Source of the DNA: JABWAN01 sp041918175 | GTDB taxonomy: Bacteria; Zhuqueibacterota; Zhuqueibacteria; Zhuqueibacterales; Zhuqueibacteraceae | Assembly (NCBI GenBank): GCA_041918175.1 | Contig: JAYRWE010000039.1 | Span: forward strand, 62,001-126,000 | Direction: 5' to 3' | DNA length: 64,000 nt | Shown: one piece after another, positions 15,245 through 23,185 of the stretch | How positions within the stretch are numbered: the first letter of the stretch is position 1 | Layout of the letters: each line of letters begins with the position of its first letter | Program-made: the position numbers and the translations under genes | The notes under the pieces: generated by a model | What the model saw: only the letters and a program-made list of their open reading frames with translations | Databases searched by the model: none | What the model was told of the DNA's origin: nothing

Positions 15245-16573
15245 CTACGCTTGTCGAAAGCTCGCATGAACCATCTCATCGAGGTTCTCCGCCACCTGCG
15301 GCATGTCGATGCGTTGCAAAATTTCGCTCGCGAAAGCATAGCGTAGCATCGCGTTGGCTTCATCCAAGCCGATGCCGCGCGCGCGGAGATAGAAGAGCTG
15401 CTCTTCATCCAACTGCCCGATGGTCGCGCCGTGGCTGCACTTCACATCGTCCGCGAAAATTTCGAGCTGCGGCTTCGAGTTGATATTGGCCTCATCGGAG
15501 AGCAGCAAGCATTGGTTCGATTGATACGCATTCGTTTTCTGCGCGTCTTGATGCACCATCACTTTGCCGTTGAACACGCCCTGCGCTTTATCCGCAAGAA
15601 TGCCTTTGTAATGCTCGTTGCTCTGGCAGTGCGGCATGAGATGATCGATGAGCGTGTGATTATCGACAAGCTGCGATCCGCTCGCCATATAAAACCCGAA
15701 AAGATTGCCTTCGCAATTTTCCGCGGCGAGTCGGAGGTTGAAATTGTTGCGCACGAGGCCGCCGCCTAAATCCACGCTGATCGAAGTATACACGCTGTGC
15801 TTGCTCTGCTTCACTTCGCGCGCGGCAATGTGATAAGCGTTGCGGCTCTCGTTTTGAATGCGCACGTGCTCAAGCTGCGCGTTTTCTTCCAACACGATTT
15901 CCGAGACGATGTTGTTGAAGTACGCGCCTTCGTCCAAGCTATGATAGCTTTCAATGATACGCGCTTGACTGTTTTTGCCGAGCACAATCAAATTGCGCGG
16001 ATGCGCAACAAAGGCATTGTCGCCGTGGGAAAGATAAAGCAAATGAATCGGCTCGTCCACGATCACGCCGTTAGGCACATTGATGAGCACGCCTTCGTGC
16101 GCGAACGCGGTGTTCAGTGCAATGAACGCCTCTTTCTCGAACGCAGCATATTGCGCGAGATGACGCGTGCTCGCGTCATTGCCGTTGCGCAGCGTGCTCG
16201 CCAAGTTGTCGATCACAATCTGTTTGTTCTTCGTGAGCACGCGGGAGAGCTTGGGCATGAAACGGCCATTCACAAACACGAGCAGATTTTGCTCCATCGC
16301 GCCGAATAAAAACGGCGCAATGTCGTTTTGCGTCAATGCCGGAGCCTCGCTCGCAAGTTTGAACTTGTGGCTCGCCAATGCCGCGACGTTGGTATATTTC
16401 CACTCTTCATTGCGCGGCGTGGGAAAGCCCAATTCCGCGAACTTTGAAATCGCCGCGCGGCGTTTTTCATGAAAGGGAAGGGAGGCGCTGCCGTTCAGCT
16501 TGCTCTCGAAGAAATCAAAGTTCGAGAGGTACCAGGCTTTGCTATCGGTATCTTGTGTGATGGTTTTTTCCAT
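15245..16573 (-). CDS. sufD: Fe-S assembly scaffold protein SufD
   Basis: A 442-residue SufD from ATG 16573; the upstream in-frame extension is not family-like and is rejected. It has the SufB/SufD right-handed beta-helix and the conserved C-terminal region with KPQLEIFADDVKCSHGATIG and LDEEQLFYLRARGI. SufD joins SufB and SufC in the SufBC2D complex that builds and transfers Fe-S clusters. Separated from sufC by about 80 bp holding C-rich palindromes, and from sufS by a family A repeat. Confidence 0.95.
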   Translation of the reverse strand: MEKTITQDTDSKAWYLSNFDFFESKLNGSASLPFHEKRRAAISKFAELGFPTPRNEEWKYTNVAALASHKFKLASEAPALTQNDIAPFLFGAMEQNLLVFVNGRFMPKLSRVLTKNKQIVIDNLASTLRNGNDASTRHLAQYAAFEKEAFIALNTAFAHEGVLINVPNGVIVDEPIHLLYLSHGDNAFVAHPRNLIVLGKNSQARIIESYHSLDEGAYFNNIVSEIVLEENAQLEHVRIQNESRNAYHIAAREVKQSKHSVYTSISVDLGGGLVRNNFNLRLAAENCEGNLFGFYMASGSQLVDNHTLIDHLMPHCQSNEHYKGILADKAQGVFNGKVMVHQDAQKTNAYQSNQCLLLSDEANINSKPQLEIFADDVKCSHGATIGQLDEEQLFYLRARGIGLDEANAMLRYAFASEILQRIDMPQVAENLDEMVHASFRQA

Positions 16574-16596
16574 GATCAATCTTTTAATGTAGTCCC

Positions 16597-16650
16597 GGCC
16601 CCTTGTGGGCCGCTGTTCATGCACGTTTCCTTGCCCCACAAGGGGGCAAG
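16597..16650. repeat. C-rich short palindromes between sufC and sufD
   Basis: Two adjacent inverted repeats, GGCCCCTTGTGGGCC (16597-16611) and the longer stem with CTTGCCCC / GGGGCAAG (16630-16650). A related CCCCACAAGGGGGTAGGGCTAC motif lies at 26082-26103, indicating another dispersed repeat class. Confidence 0.55.
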
Positions 16651-16651
16651 G

Positions 16652-17404
16652 CTACAAACCTTTCTCTTCGCGAATCCAATCATACCCGCGCTCTTCGAGT
16701 TTGAGCGCGAGCGACTTGTCGCCGGATTCGACGATGCGGCCTTTGACGAGCACGTGCACATAGTCCGGCACGATATAGTCGAGCAAGCGTTGATAGTGCG
16801 TAATCACGAGCGTTGCGTTGTCTTTGCTCTTCAACTGATTCACGCCGTTTGCGACGATGCGCAGCGCGTCAATGTCTAAACCCGAGTCGGTTTCATCTAA
16901 GATCGCGAGCTTGGGCTGCAAGAGCGCCATTTGGAAAATTTCATTGCGCTTCTTTTCGCCGCCAGAGAAGCCTTCGTTCACGGAGCGGCTGAGGAGTTTT
17001 TCATCCATGCCCACCACGCGCATCTTCTCTTTCATCAGCGCGAGAAAATCAATCGAGTCCATCTTTCCCTCGCCGCGATGCTCGCGAATGGCATTGTACG
17101 CGGATTTCAAAAAGTTCGCGATGCTCACGCCTGGAATCTCGACCGGATATTGAAACGCGAGAAACACGCCGTCGCACGCGCGCTCTTCGGGAGCCATATC
17201 GAGCAGGTCTTTGCCGTTGTACGTCGCCGTGCCTGCGCTCACTTCATAGCCTTCGCGTCCGGCCAACACATTCGCGAGCGTGCTCTTGCCCGAGCCGTTC
17301 GGGCCCATGATCGCATGCACTTCACCGGCCTTCACTTCAAGGTTCAAGCCGCGCAGAATTTTATTGTTCTCAACTGATACTTCCAAACCTTTGATGCTTA
17401 ACAT
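16652..17404 (-). CDS. sufC: Fe-S assembly ATPase SufC
   Basis: A 250-residue ABC ATPase from ATG 17404, with AAGGAAG immediately upstream. Walker A is GPNGSGKST (34-42), the SufC-type signature reads GFSGGEKKRNE, and Walker B is LAILDETDSGLD. It hydrolyses ATP in the SufBC2D scaffold to drive Fe-S cluster assembly; it is not a membrane transporter. It follows sufB after about 180 bp that hold a compound palindrome. Confidence 0.96.
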   Translation of the reverse strand: MLSIKGLEVSVENNKILRGLNLEVKAGEVHAIMGPNGSGKSTLANVLAGREGYEVSAGTATYNGKDLLDMAPEERACDGVFLAFQYPVEIPGVSIANFLKSAYNAIREHRGEGKMDSIDFLALMKEKMRVVGMDEKLLSRSVNEGFSGGEKKRNEIFQMALLQPKLAILDETDSGLDIDALRIVANGVNQLKSKDNATLVITHYQRLLDYIVPDYVHVLVKGRIVESGDKSLALKLEERGYDWIREEKGL

Positions 17405-17424
17405 GCGCTTCCTTAGTTCAAGTT

Positions 17425-17551
17425 CTCGTTCCCAATCTCCAGATTGGGAACGCAAGTGAGAGCGAAACTTTGTTTCGCGAGATGGCCTGCACAAGGCTGA
17501 AACGGAGTTTCTAAAGCAAGCGCGTTCCCAAACGGAGTTTGGGAACGAGAG
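17425..17551. repeat. compound GTTCCC-type palindrome between sufB and sufC
   Basis: The outer arms are themselves hairpins: CTCGTTCCCAATCTCC with AGATTGGGAACG on one side, GCGTTCCCAAACGG with AGTTTGGGAACGAGAG on the other. They enclose a second pair, GAAACTTTGTTTC and GAAACGGAGTTTC. The whole 127 bp could fold into a cruciform-like RNA. Confidence 0.65.
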
Positions 17552-17583
17552 TGCGAGTGAACTGATTACTGATTACTGAAAAC

Positions 17584-19038
17584 TCACCCCACGCTTCCTT
17601 CCAAACTAATCGCCAAAAGCTTCTGCGCTTCGACTGCAAATTCCATCGGCAGCTCGCGGAAGACTTCTTTGCAATAGCCGTTCACGATCAAATTCACCGC
17701 GTCTTCTTTTGAGATGCCGCGCTGTTGGCAATAGAAGAGTTGATCTTCGCCGATCTTTGAAGTCGTGGCTTCGTGCTCAATTTGCGCGCCTTGATTGTGT
17801 ACTTCCAAATAAGGAAACGTGTGCGCGCCGCAGCGGTCGCCGATGAGCAGCGAGTCGCACTGCGAGAAGTTGCGAGCGTTCTTCGCGCGCGGGGCAACCT
17901 TCACCAAGCCGCGATACGAGTTGTTGCTGCGCCCGGCGGAGATGCCTTTCGACACGATGGTGCTGCGCGTGTTGTTGCCGAGGTGAATCATCTTCGTGCC
18001 GGTGTCCGCTTGCTGGCGATTGTTCGTGACCGCGACCGAGTAAAACTCGCCGACGGAATTATCGCCTTTGAGCAACACGCTCGGATATTTCCACGTGATC
18101 GCTGAACCGGTTTCAACCTGCGTCCACGAAATTTTTGCGTTCTCATCGAGACAAATGCCGCGCTTGGTGACGAAATTATAAATGCCGCCGCGCCCCTCGG
18201 CGTCGCCCGGATACCAATTCTGCACCGTCGAATATTTGATCGTCGCGTTCTTGTGCGCGACGAGCTCGACCACCGCGGCGTGCAATTGATTCTCGTCGCG
18301 CATCGGCGCGGTGCAGCCTTCGAGATAACTCACGTATGCGCCTTCTTCGGCAATGATGAGCGTGCGCTCGAATTGCCCCGTGTTTGCGGTGTTGATGCGA
18401 AAGTACGTCGAAAGCTCCATCGGGCAGCGCACGCCTTTGGGCACGTAGCAAAACGAGCCGTCGCTAAACACCGCGGAGTTGAGCGTCGCGAAGTAGTTGT
18501 CGGTATAAGGCACGACCGAGCCGAGATATTTTTTTATCAACTCGGGATGCTCGAGCACGGCCTCGGAAAACGAGCAGAAGATAATGCCTAGCTTCGAAAG
18601 CTCTTTCTTGAACGTGGTCGCGACGGAGACGCTATCCATCACCGCATCGACCGCCACGCCGCTCAAACGCATTTGCTCTTCGAGCGAGATGCCGAGTTTC
18701 TCAAATGTCGCGCGGAGCTGCGGATCGACCTCATCCATGCTGTTGAGCTTCTTGGCGGATTTCGGCGCGGCGTAATAGATCACGTCTTGATAATTGATGG
18801 GAGGATAGGAGACATTGGGCCATTTCGGCTCGGTCATTTTGAGCCAATGACGATAGGCCTTCAAGCGCCATTCGAGCATAAACTCCGGCTCATTCTTCTT
18901 TGCGGAGATCATGCGGACCGTGTCCTCGTCCAAACCTTTGGGCGCAACGTCGGTTTCGATGTCGGACGTGAAGCCGTACTTGTACTCACTGCGCGTGAGG
19001 TTTTCTATGGTTTCAAGTGTTTCGAGTTCTGCGCTCAT
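17584..19038 (-). CDS. sufB: Fe-S assembly scaffold protein SufB
   Basis: A 484-residue SufB, the core scaffold of the SUF complex. It shows the N-terminal SufB region (MISAKKNEPEFMLEWRLKAY), the motif FSDGSFCYVPKGVRCPMEL, and the C-terminal GDRCGAHTFPYLEVHN and IGEDQLFYCQQRGI. Length and order match the family, with no insertions or inteins. It follows sufA after about 150 bp occupied by a family A repeat. Confidence 0.97.
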   Translation of the reverse strand: MSAELETLETIENLTRSEYKYGFTSDIETDVAPKGLDEDTVRMISAKKNEPEFMLEWRLKAYRHWLKMTEPKWPNVSYPPINYQDVIYYAAPKSAKKLNSMDEVDPQLRATFEKLGISLEEQMRLSGVAVDAVMDSVSVATTFKKELSKLGIIFCSFSEAVLEHPELIKKYLGSVVPYTDNYFATLNSAVFSDGSFCYVPKGVRCPMELSTYFRINTANTGQFERTLIIAEEGAYVSYLEGCTAPMRDENQLHAAVVELVAHKNATIKYSTVQNWYPGDAEGRGGIYNFVTKRGICLDENAKISWTQVETGSAITWKYPSVLLKGDNSVGEFYSVAVTNNRQQADTGTKMIHLGNNTRSTIVSKGISAGRSNNSYRGLVKVAPRAKNARNFSQCDSLLIGDRCGAHTFPYLEVHNQGAQIEHEATTSKIGEDQLFYCQQRGISKEDAVNLIVNGYCKEVFRELPMEFAVEAQKLLAISLEGSVG

Positions 19039-19076
19039 TTATCATCAACCTTGATTAGCATGACACATCAAATTCG

Positions 19077-19163
19077 TGTCATTCAGAAGGAATCTTTTTG
19101 AGCACTGGGCACAGATCAAATTGGAGTGTTTCCAGTGCTGAAAAGGATTCCTTCTGAATGACA
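19077..19163. repeat. family A palindromic repeat (copy A4)
   Basis: TGTCATTCAGAAGGAAT to ATTCCTTCTGAATGACA between sufA and sufB. The loop is longer than in other copies and includes a second small inverted repeat (GCACTGG / CCAGTGC). Confidence 0.75.
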
Positions 19164-19185
19164 GGTAGAAGTAGCGTTTGCGTTT

Positions 19186-19509
19186 CTATGCATTAAACGA
19201 ATGACCGCAGCCGCAGGTGCGCACGGCGTTCGGGTTTTTAAAGGTGAAGCCCGAGCCTTGCAAGCCGTCGGTGAAATCCAACTCCGTGCCTTCGAGATAG
19301 AGCGCGCTTTTGGAGTCCAAATAAATTTTCACGCCATGCTCTTCGAGGACGTGGTCATCCGTGCGTTGATCTTTATCCAACGAAAGAAAATACGTCAAGC
19401 CGGAGCAACCGCCGCCTTGCACGCCGACGCGCAAGCCCAAGTTCGGTTCAGTTTCTTGCGCGATGATTTTTTTTACTTCCGTTGCCGCTTTGGGAGTGAT
19501 TGTTACCAT
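19186..19509 (-). CDS. sufA: A-type Fe-S carrier SufA/IscA family
   Basis: A 107-residue HesB/IscA-fold protein from ATG 19509, with AAGGAGACC upstream. The three cluster-binding cysteines are visible: one in QGGGCSGLTYFL and two in the C-terminal RTCGCGHSF. It carries assembled Fe-S clusters to apoproteins. It is the second gene of the suf operon, after the Rrf2 regulator, and its leader holds a perfect 15-bp inverted repeat. The insert FTDGLQGSGFTFKNPNA is characteristic of the family. Confidence 0.95.
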   Translation of the reverse strand: MVTITPKAATEVKKIIAQETEPNLGLRVGVQGGGCSGLTYFLSLDKDQRTDDHVLEEHGVKIYLDSKSALYLEGTELDFTDGLQGSGFTFKNPNAVRTCGCGHSFNA

Positions 19510-19548
19510 GATGGTCTCCTTGATGATGTTGATGATATAAACGCGAGC

Positions 19549-19612
19549 GAAGTCGGACTTTGCCAAACAGGCTTTACAGAAACCAAATTGCTCTTTAGCA
19601 AAGTCCGACTTC
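19549..19612. promoter_or_regulatory. perfect 15-bp inverted repeat in the rrf2-sufA spacer
   Basis: GAAGTCGGACTTTGC (19549-19563) pairs exactly with GCAAAGTCCGACTTC (19598-19612) around a 34-base loop. It lies just after the rrf2 stop and 40 bp before the sufA start. It could be an attenuator, mRNA processing/stability hairpin, or another dispersed palindrome; no U-tract follows on the minus strand. Confidence 0.55.
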
Positions 19613-19625
19613 CCCTATATAGGGT

Positions 19626-20078
19626 TCACACTCTAATTTGAACCAACGGCGCAGGCCGCGCTTGAGATTTGCTCAAATCCGCGAGCGAGATGCTGTTGAG
19701 AAAATTTTTAAACTGCGTTTGAATCTGCGCGAACGGCTCTTCGATGTTGCACACGCCTTCGCTGTATTGCGTACATTCGCACTCTTCGCCACTCACCACA
19801 CAATCGACGATGCCGAACGGACCTTCAATCGCTTCCACGACTTTGGCCATCGTGATCTGGCCGGGCTTCATCGCAAGTACATAGCCGCCGTACGGGCCTT
19901 GAATGCTCGCTACAAGCCCGGACTTCACGAGCTTTTGCAAAATTTTGGACATGACCGGTTCGGGAATCTTGAAGCGGCTCGCAATCTCTCGCGCGGTGCA
20001 GACTTTTCCCGACTCGAGTTTCTGCATGTGCTTCAGGGCGATCAGGCCGTATTCGGATTTTCTGGAGAGCTTGAACAT
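19626..20078 (-). CDS. Rrf2-family transcriptional regulator of the suf operon
   Basis: A 150-residue Rrf2/IscR/SufR-type regulator. The winged-helix N-terminus includes KSEYGLIALKHM, TAREIASRFKIP and SIQGPYGGYVLA. Cys93, Cys100, Cys102 and Cys110 lie where IscR and relatives bind a [2Fe-2S] cluster, although the spacing (C-x6-C-x-C-x7-C) is not the IscR C-x5-C-x5-C pattern. As the first gene of the suf operon it probably senses Fe-S status and autoregulates. Exact name (IscR, SufR, CymR-like) cannot be fixed from sequence. Confidence 0.92.
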   Translation of the reverse strand: MFKLSRKSEYGLIALKHMQKLESGKVCTAREIASRFKIPEPVMSKILQKLVKSGLVASIQGPYGGYVLAMKPGQITMAKVVEAIEGPFGIVDCVVSGEECECTQYSEGVCNIEEPFAQIQTQFKNFLNSISLADLSKSQARPAPLVQIRV

Positions 20079-20115
20079 ATGATCTTCAACTAACTAGACT
20101 TTTTTGGTCGGGTTT

Positions 20116-20145
20116 AAGATACAACCGCAACTAGAGGGAAGTCAA
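20116..20145 (-). promoter_or_regulatory. candidate sigma-70-type promoter for rrf2-suf
   Basis: On the minus strand TTGACT (-35, 20140-20145) and TATCTT (-10, 20116-20121) are separated by 18 bp, giving a leader of about 30 nt before the rrf2 ATG at 20078. No convincing Rrf2 operator symmetry was identified. Confidence 0.45.
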
Positions 20146-20336
20146 GGGGAAATTTTTTGAAAAAAACATATCTTGCCGCGTGTAGTAAGACCAACGTCGC
20201 ACAAGAGAATTCATGTGAGCAGCTTGGCGGCCATACTTTAAGACGGAGCTACATGATTATGGAGTGGAAATTTTCCCGCAAATTGTTTAGGTTTGCGCAC
20301 GTTTCAATCCACCATCTTTAAACCAAAGGAGCCACC

Positions 20337-21182
20337 ATGTCTGCTTACGCAAATCCCGAAGTCCTCGTCACGACGCAGTGGGTCGAGGAACACCAAAACG
20401 ACGCGAACGTCGTCATCGCCGAGGTTGACGTTGACACCAAAGCCTATGAAGAAGGCCACGTGCCCAACGCCATCGGCTGGAATTGGCAAACGCAACTCTG
20501 CGACACAGTGCAACGCGACATCATTAAAAAGGCCGATCTCGAAAAACTCATGAGCGAGAGCGGCATCGGTAACGACATCACAGTCGTGCTCTATGGCGAC
20601 AACAACAACTGGTTCGCGGCGTGGGCGTTTTGGCAAATGAAAATGTACGGCCACAAAGATATTCGCATCATGGACGGCGGCCGCAAGAAGTGGTTGGCCG
20701 AGGGCCGCGGCGTGACGAAAGACGCGCCTGCGCCGAAGAAAGCGAACTACAAAGCGAGCGAGCCGGATCAAGCGCTGCGCGCGTATTTGCCGCAAGTAAT
20801 GGACGCGTACAAGTCCGGTAAAGTCGCGCTCGTGGATGTGCGATCGGGCGACGAGTTTACGGGCAAAATTCTTTCGCCTCCGGGATTGCCCGAGACCTGC
20901 CAACGCGGCGGTCACATTCCGGGCGCGAAGAGCATTCCATGGGCGCAAGCGTGCAATGAGGACGGCACGTTCAAGAGCTTTGATCAACTCAAAACGCTTT
21001 ATGGCGACAAAGGCGTGACCGCGGATAAAGACATCATTGCCTATTGCCGCATCGGCGAGCGTTCGAGCCACACGTGGTTCGTGTTGAAATATTTGTTGGG
21101 TTATAAAAATGTGAAGAACTACGACGGCTCGTGGACGGAGTGGGGCAACCTCGTGGGCGCGCCGGTGGAAAAGACGGCGTGA
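20337..21182 (+). CDS. thiosulfate/3-mercaptopyruvate sulfurtransferase (tandem rhodanese)
   Basis: A 281-residue protein with two rhodanese domains (about 1-130 and 150-281). The catalytic Cys237 lies in AYCRIGERSSHTW, a CRIGERS active loop typical of bacterial thiosulfate sulfurtransferases. The N-terminal domain lacks the cysteine and is structural. AAAGGAGCCACC precedes the ATG. It is divergently transcribed from the suf operon across about 190 bp and probably supplies or detoxifies sulfane sulfur. A cytosolic location is expected because no signal peptide is seen. Confidence 0.93.
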   Translation: MSAYANPEVLVTTQWVEEHQNDANVVIAEVDVDTKAYEEGHVPNAIGWNWQTQLCDTVQRDIIKKADLEKLMSESGIGNDITVVLYGDNNNWFAAWAFWQMKMYGHKDIRIMDGGRKKWLAEGRGVTKDAPAPKKANYKASEPDQALRAYLPQVMDAYKSGKVALVDVRSGDEFTGKILSPPGLPETCQRGGHIPGAKSIPWAQACNEDGTFKSFDQLKTLYGDKGVTADKDIIAYCRIGERSSHTWFVLKYLLGYKNVKNYDGSWTEWGNLVGAPVEKTA

Positions 21183-21189
21183 AGTCAGC

Positions 21190-21256
21190 GTGATTGGATT
21201 GCTGGATTAAAGGCTTTCCCAACAATCCAGCAATCCATCGCTCCAACAATCCAATG
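21190..21256. repeat. GGATTG / CAATCC hairpin repeat
   Basis: GATTGGATTGCTGGATTA is followed after a short loop by AACAATCCAGCAATCC and further CAATCC units, forming a hairpin directly after the sulfurtransferase stop. The same vocabulary recurs in the larger repeat block at 24254-24480. Confidence 0.55.
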
Positions 21257-21275
21257 AAGAAGAGGTGAGTGTGAA

Positions 21276-21482
21276 ATGAAAACCGAAAACTATCGTGTCG
21301 AAAAGCAAGAGCTCGCAGGCGTGAGGGTGAGCGTGACGACGTATCAAATCGGCGAGCGCTTTCATTGCCACGTGGCGAACGTTGATCCGGGTGCGACCAT
21401 CGCGCGCGCGGAGGCGGATTCGAATGCCGAGGCCGTGCGCGAGGCGACAGCGAAAGCGGAAGAACGTTTGCGCAAGAAGTAG
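21276..21482 (+). CDS. small conserved-type hypothetical protein (68 aa)
   Basis: An ATG at 21276 follows AGAGGTGAG and opens a 68-codon frame. The protein starts with a beta-rich part (VRVSVTTYQIGERFHCHV) and ends in a charged helix (EAVREATAKAEERLRKK), a layout common to small cytosolic proteins. I do not recognise the family. It sits between the sulfurtransferase and the convergent rsmB gene; codon usage matches the neighbours, which favours a real gene. Confidence 0.6.
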   Translation: MKTENYRVEKQELAGVRVSVTTYQIGERFHCHVANVDPGATIARAEADSNAEAVREATAKAEERLRKK

Positions 21483-21526
21483 AGAATGCAAAATGCACCG
21501 CGAATAGAGTCGCGAGAATTGCGGCT

Positions 21527-22798
21527 CTATTCTTTTCTCTCCATCACCGCGGCAAAGAAGCCGTCGCAGCCGTGGCGATGCGGCATAAGCCTCATGAAAT
21601 TTCCCTCCGCGAGTTTGGCCAGATCATAACGCTGCAAAATCGCCGACGCCGTGCTGGCGCGAAAGCGCGCGTTCTCTTTTAAAAAAGCCTCAACCACTTG
21701 CTCGTTCTCTTCCGCCAGTAAACTGCACGTCGCATAAACCAATCGCCCTCCAATTTTCAGCAGCGGCGCATAATGCGCGAGGATCGCGCGTTGCTTTGCG
21801 GCCATCTCGCTCACCATCTCCGGCGTGATCTTCCATTTCGCATCCGGGTTGCGGCGGAGCACGCCCGTGCCTGTGCAGGGCGCGTCGATCAAGATAGCGT
21901 CCAATTGTTCGCGTAAATTTTCCGGCAACGCGTTTGGTTCGAGCAATTGCGGGCGCACGTTGTGAACGCCGCTGCGGCGCGTGCGTTTTTTCAAATTCTC
22001 CAAACGCGGCGCAATCACCTCAAACGCAAAAATCTCTCCACGGTTTTTCATCAAGCTTGCCAAGTGTAAAGTCTTTCCTCCGCCGCCGGCGCACACGTCG
22101 GCCGCGCGCCAATTCGGTTTTGGATCGAGCAACAACGAGATAAGCTGGCTGCCTTCGTCTTGCACTTCAAACCATCCTTCGCGAAAAAGATCGAGGCCGA
22201 ACAAGTTCGCGCGCTTCGCGAGTTGAATGCCCATGGGTGAAAGCGCCGTGGGCGCACATTCGAAACCGCGCTGCTGTAACTCCGCCAAACAGGCTTCACG
22301 CGGGGCTTTCAATGTGTTTACGCGCAGCGTGAGCGGCGGCGCTTGATTCAAGGCTTCGAGCAGCGCGACGCTTTCCGCTCCGAGTTGCGTTTGCAGCGCG
22401 GCCACGAGCCAATCGGGAAAGGAGAGCCGCACGCCGATATTATCGCGCGTGATTTCAGCGAGCACTTGCTCCGCGAGTTTTTGCGTTTGGTCAGTGGAAA
22501 GCGGCGAGGCTTCGCTCACGCTTTGCGGCGATTGCTGCCCCAAATGAATTTGATAAGCTGCAAGCAGCCACGAAGGCGTCAAATCTTTTTGCGCCTCCAC
22601 GCGCGCGACAATGGTCTGCAATAAACGGCGATGGCGCAAAATGCCGTACACGTTTTCCGCCACGTCGCGGCGATCATGCGAACCGAGATAGCGCCGTTGG
22701 CGGAAGAATATGTCGATCAAGTGATCCGCCGGACGCGCGTCGCGCAGCAAGATTTCCAACAACTCACACGAATGACCGAAGAGGGAGGAAGGTTTCAT
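21527..22798 (-). CDS. rsmB: 16S rRNA (cytosine-967-C5)-methyltransferase RsmB
   Basis: A 423-residue RsmB/Sun-family enzyme from ATG 22798. Residues 1-150 form the NusB-like RNA-binding domain. The C-terminal Rossmann-fold methyltransferase has the SAM region (ADVCAGGGGKTLHLA), the motif IV cysteine in IDAPCTGTGVLRRNP and the catalytic motif VI cysteine in YATCSLLAEENEQ. It makes m5C in 16S rRNA. It converges with the 21276 gene and its promoter region contains a family B repeat shared with corA. Confidence 0.93.
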   Translation of the reverse strand: MKPSSLFGHSCELLEILLRDARPADHLIDIFFRQRRYLGSHDRRDVAENVYGILRHRRLLQTIVARVEAQKDLTPSWLLAAYQIHLGQQSPQSVSEASPLSTDQTQKLAEQVLAEITRDNIGVRLSFPDWLVAALQTQLGAESVALLEALNQAPPLTLRVNTLKAPREACLAELQQRGFECAPTALSPMGIQLAKRANLFGLDLFREGWFEVQDEGSQLISLLLDPKPNWRAADVCAGGGGKTLHLASLMKNRGEIFAFEVIAPRLENLKKRTRRSGVHNVRPQLLEPNALPENLREQLDAILIDAPCTGTGVLRRNPDAKWKITPEMVSEMAAKQRAILAHYAPLLKIGGRLVYATCSLLAEENEQVVEAFLKENARFRASTASAILQRYDLAKLAEGNFMRLMPHRHGCDGFFAAVMERKE

Positions 22799-23014
22799 GG
22801 GCAGCAATGTAAAATTTTGTTGCTCATTTGCAAAAGCATATTATCTTGCTTGGCAAACAAAGCGCGAAACGTATTTGCGTCGTTTCTTTTAGAACGATTG
22901 AGGCGCGCGAGCGATTTCTTCGGCGCATTTCGATGCAAAAGCTCTTCTGCCGGGTGGCGCTGAATAGTTGCTTCGAAGAAGCTTTGATTTGCAGTGTGCC
23001 AGCAAATCGGGGTA

Positions 23015-23170
23015 GTATCCAAGTAGTTTGATCATTTCCCAAAACAAAATTTTTCCTCCGAGCGGCACCGAAGTCACCGAGCTTCACCGAAAAAAGCTTT
23101 TCTTCGGCGACACTCGGCGACTTCAGTGAATTTCGGCGGATGAGCTTTTCTTGTTTAGCTCCGACTCGTC
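23015..23170. repeat. family B palindromic repeat (copy B1)
   Basis: About 156 bp, from GTATCCAAGTAGTTTGATCA through a double palindrome (CCGAAGTCACCGAGC ... CTCGGCGACTTCAGTG around AAAAGCTTTTC) to TTAGCTCCGACTCG. It matches copy B2 in reverse complement over its whole length. It ends 15 bp before the corA start and so forms the corA leader. Confidence 0.8.
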
Positions 23171-23185
23171 AGGTTATGATTGGCT

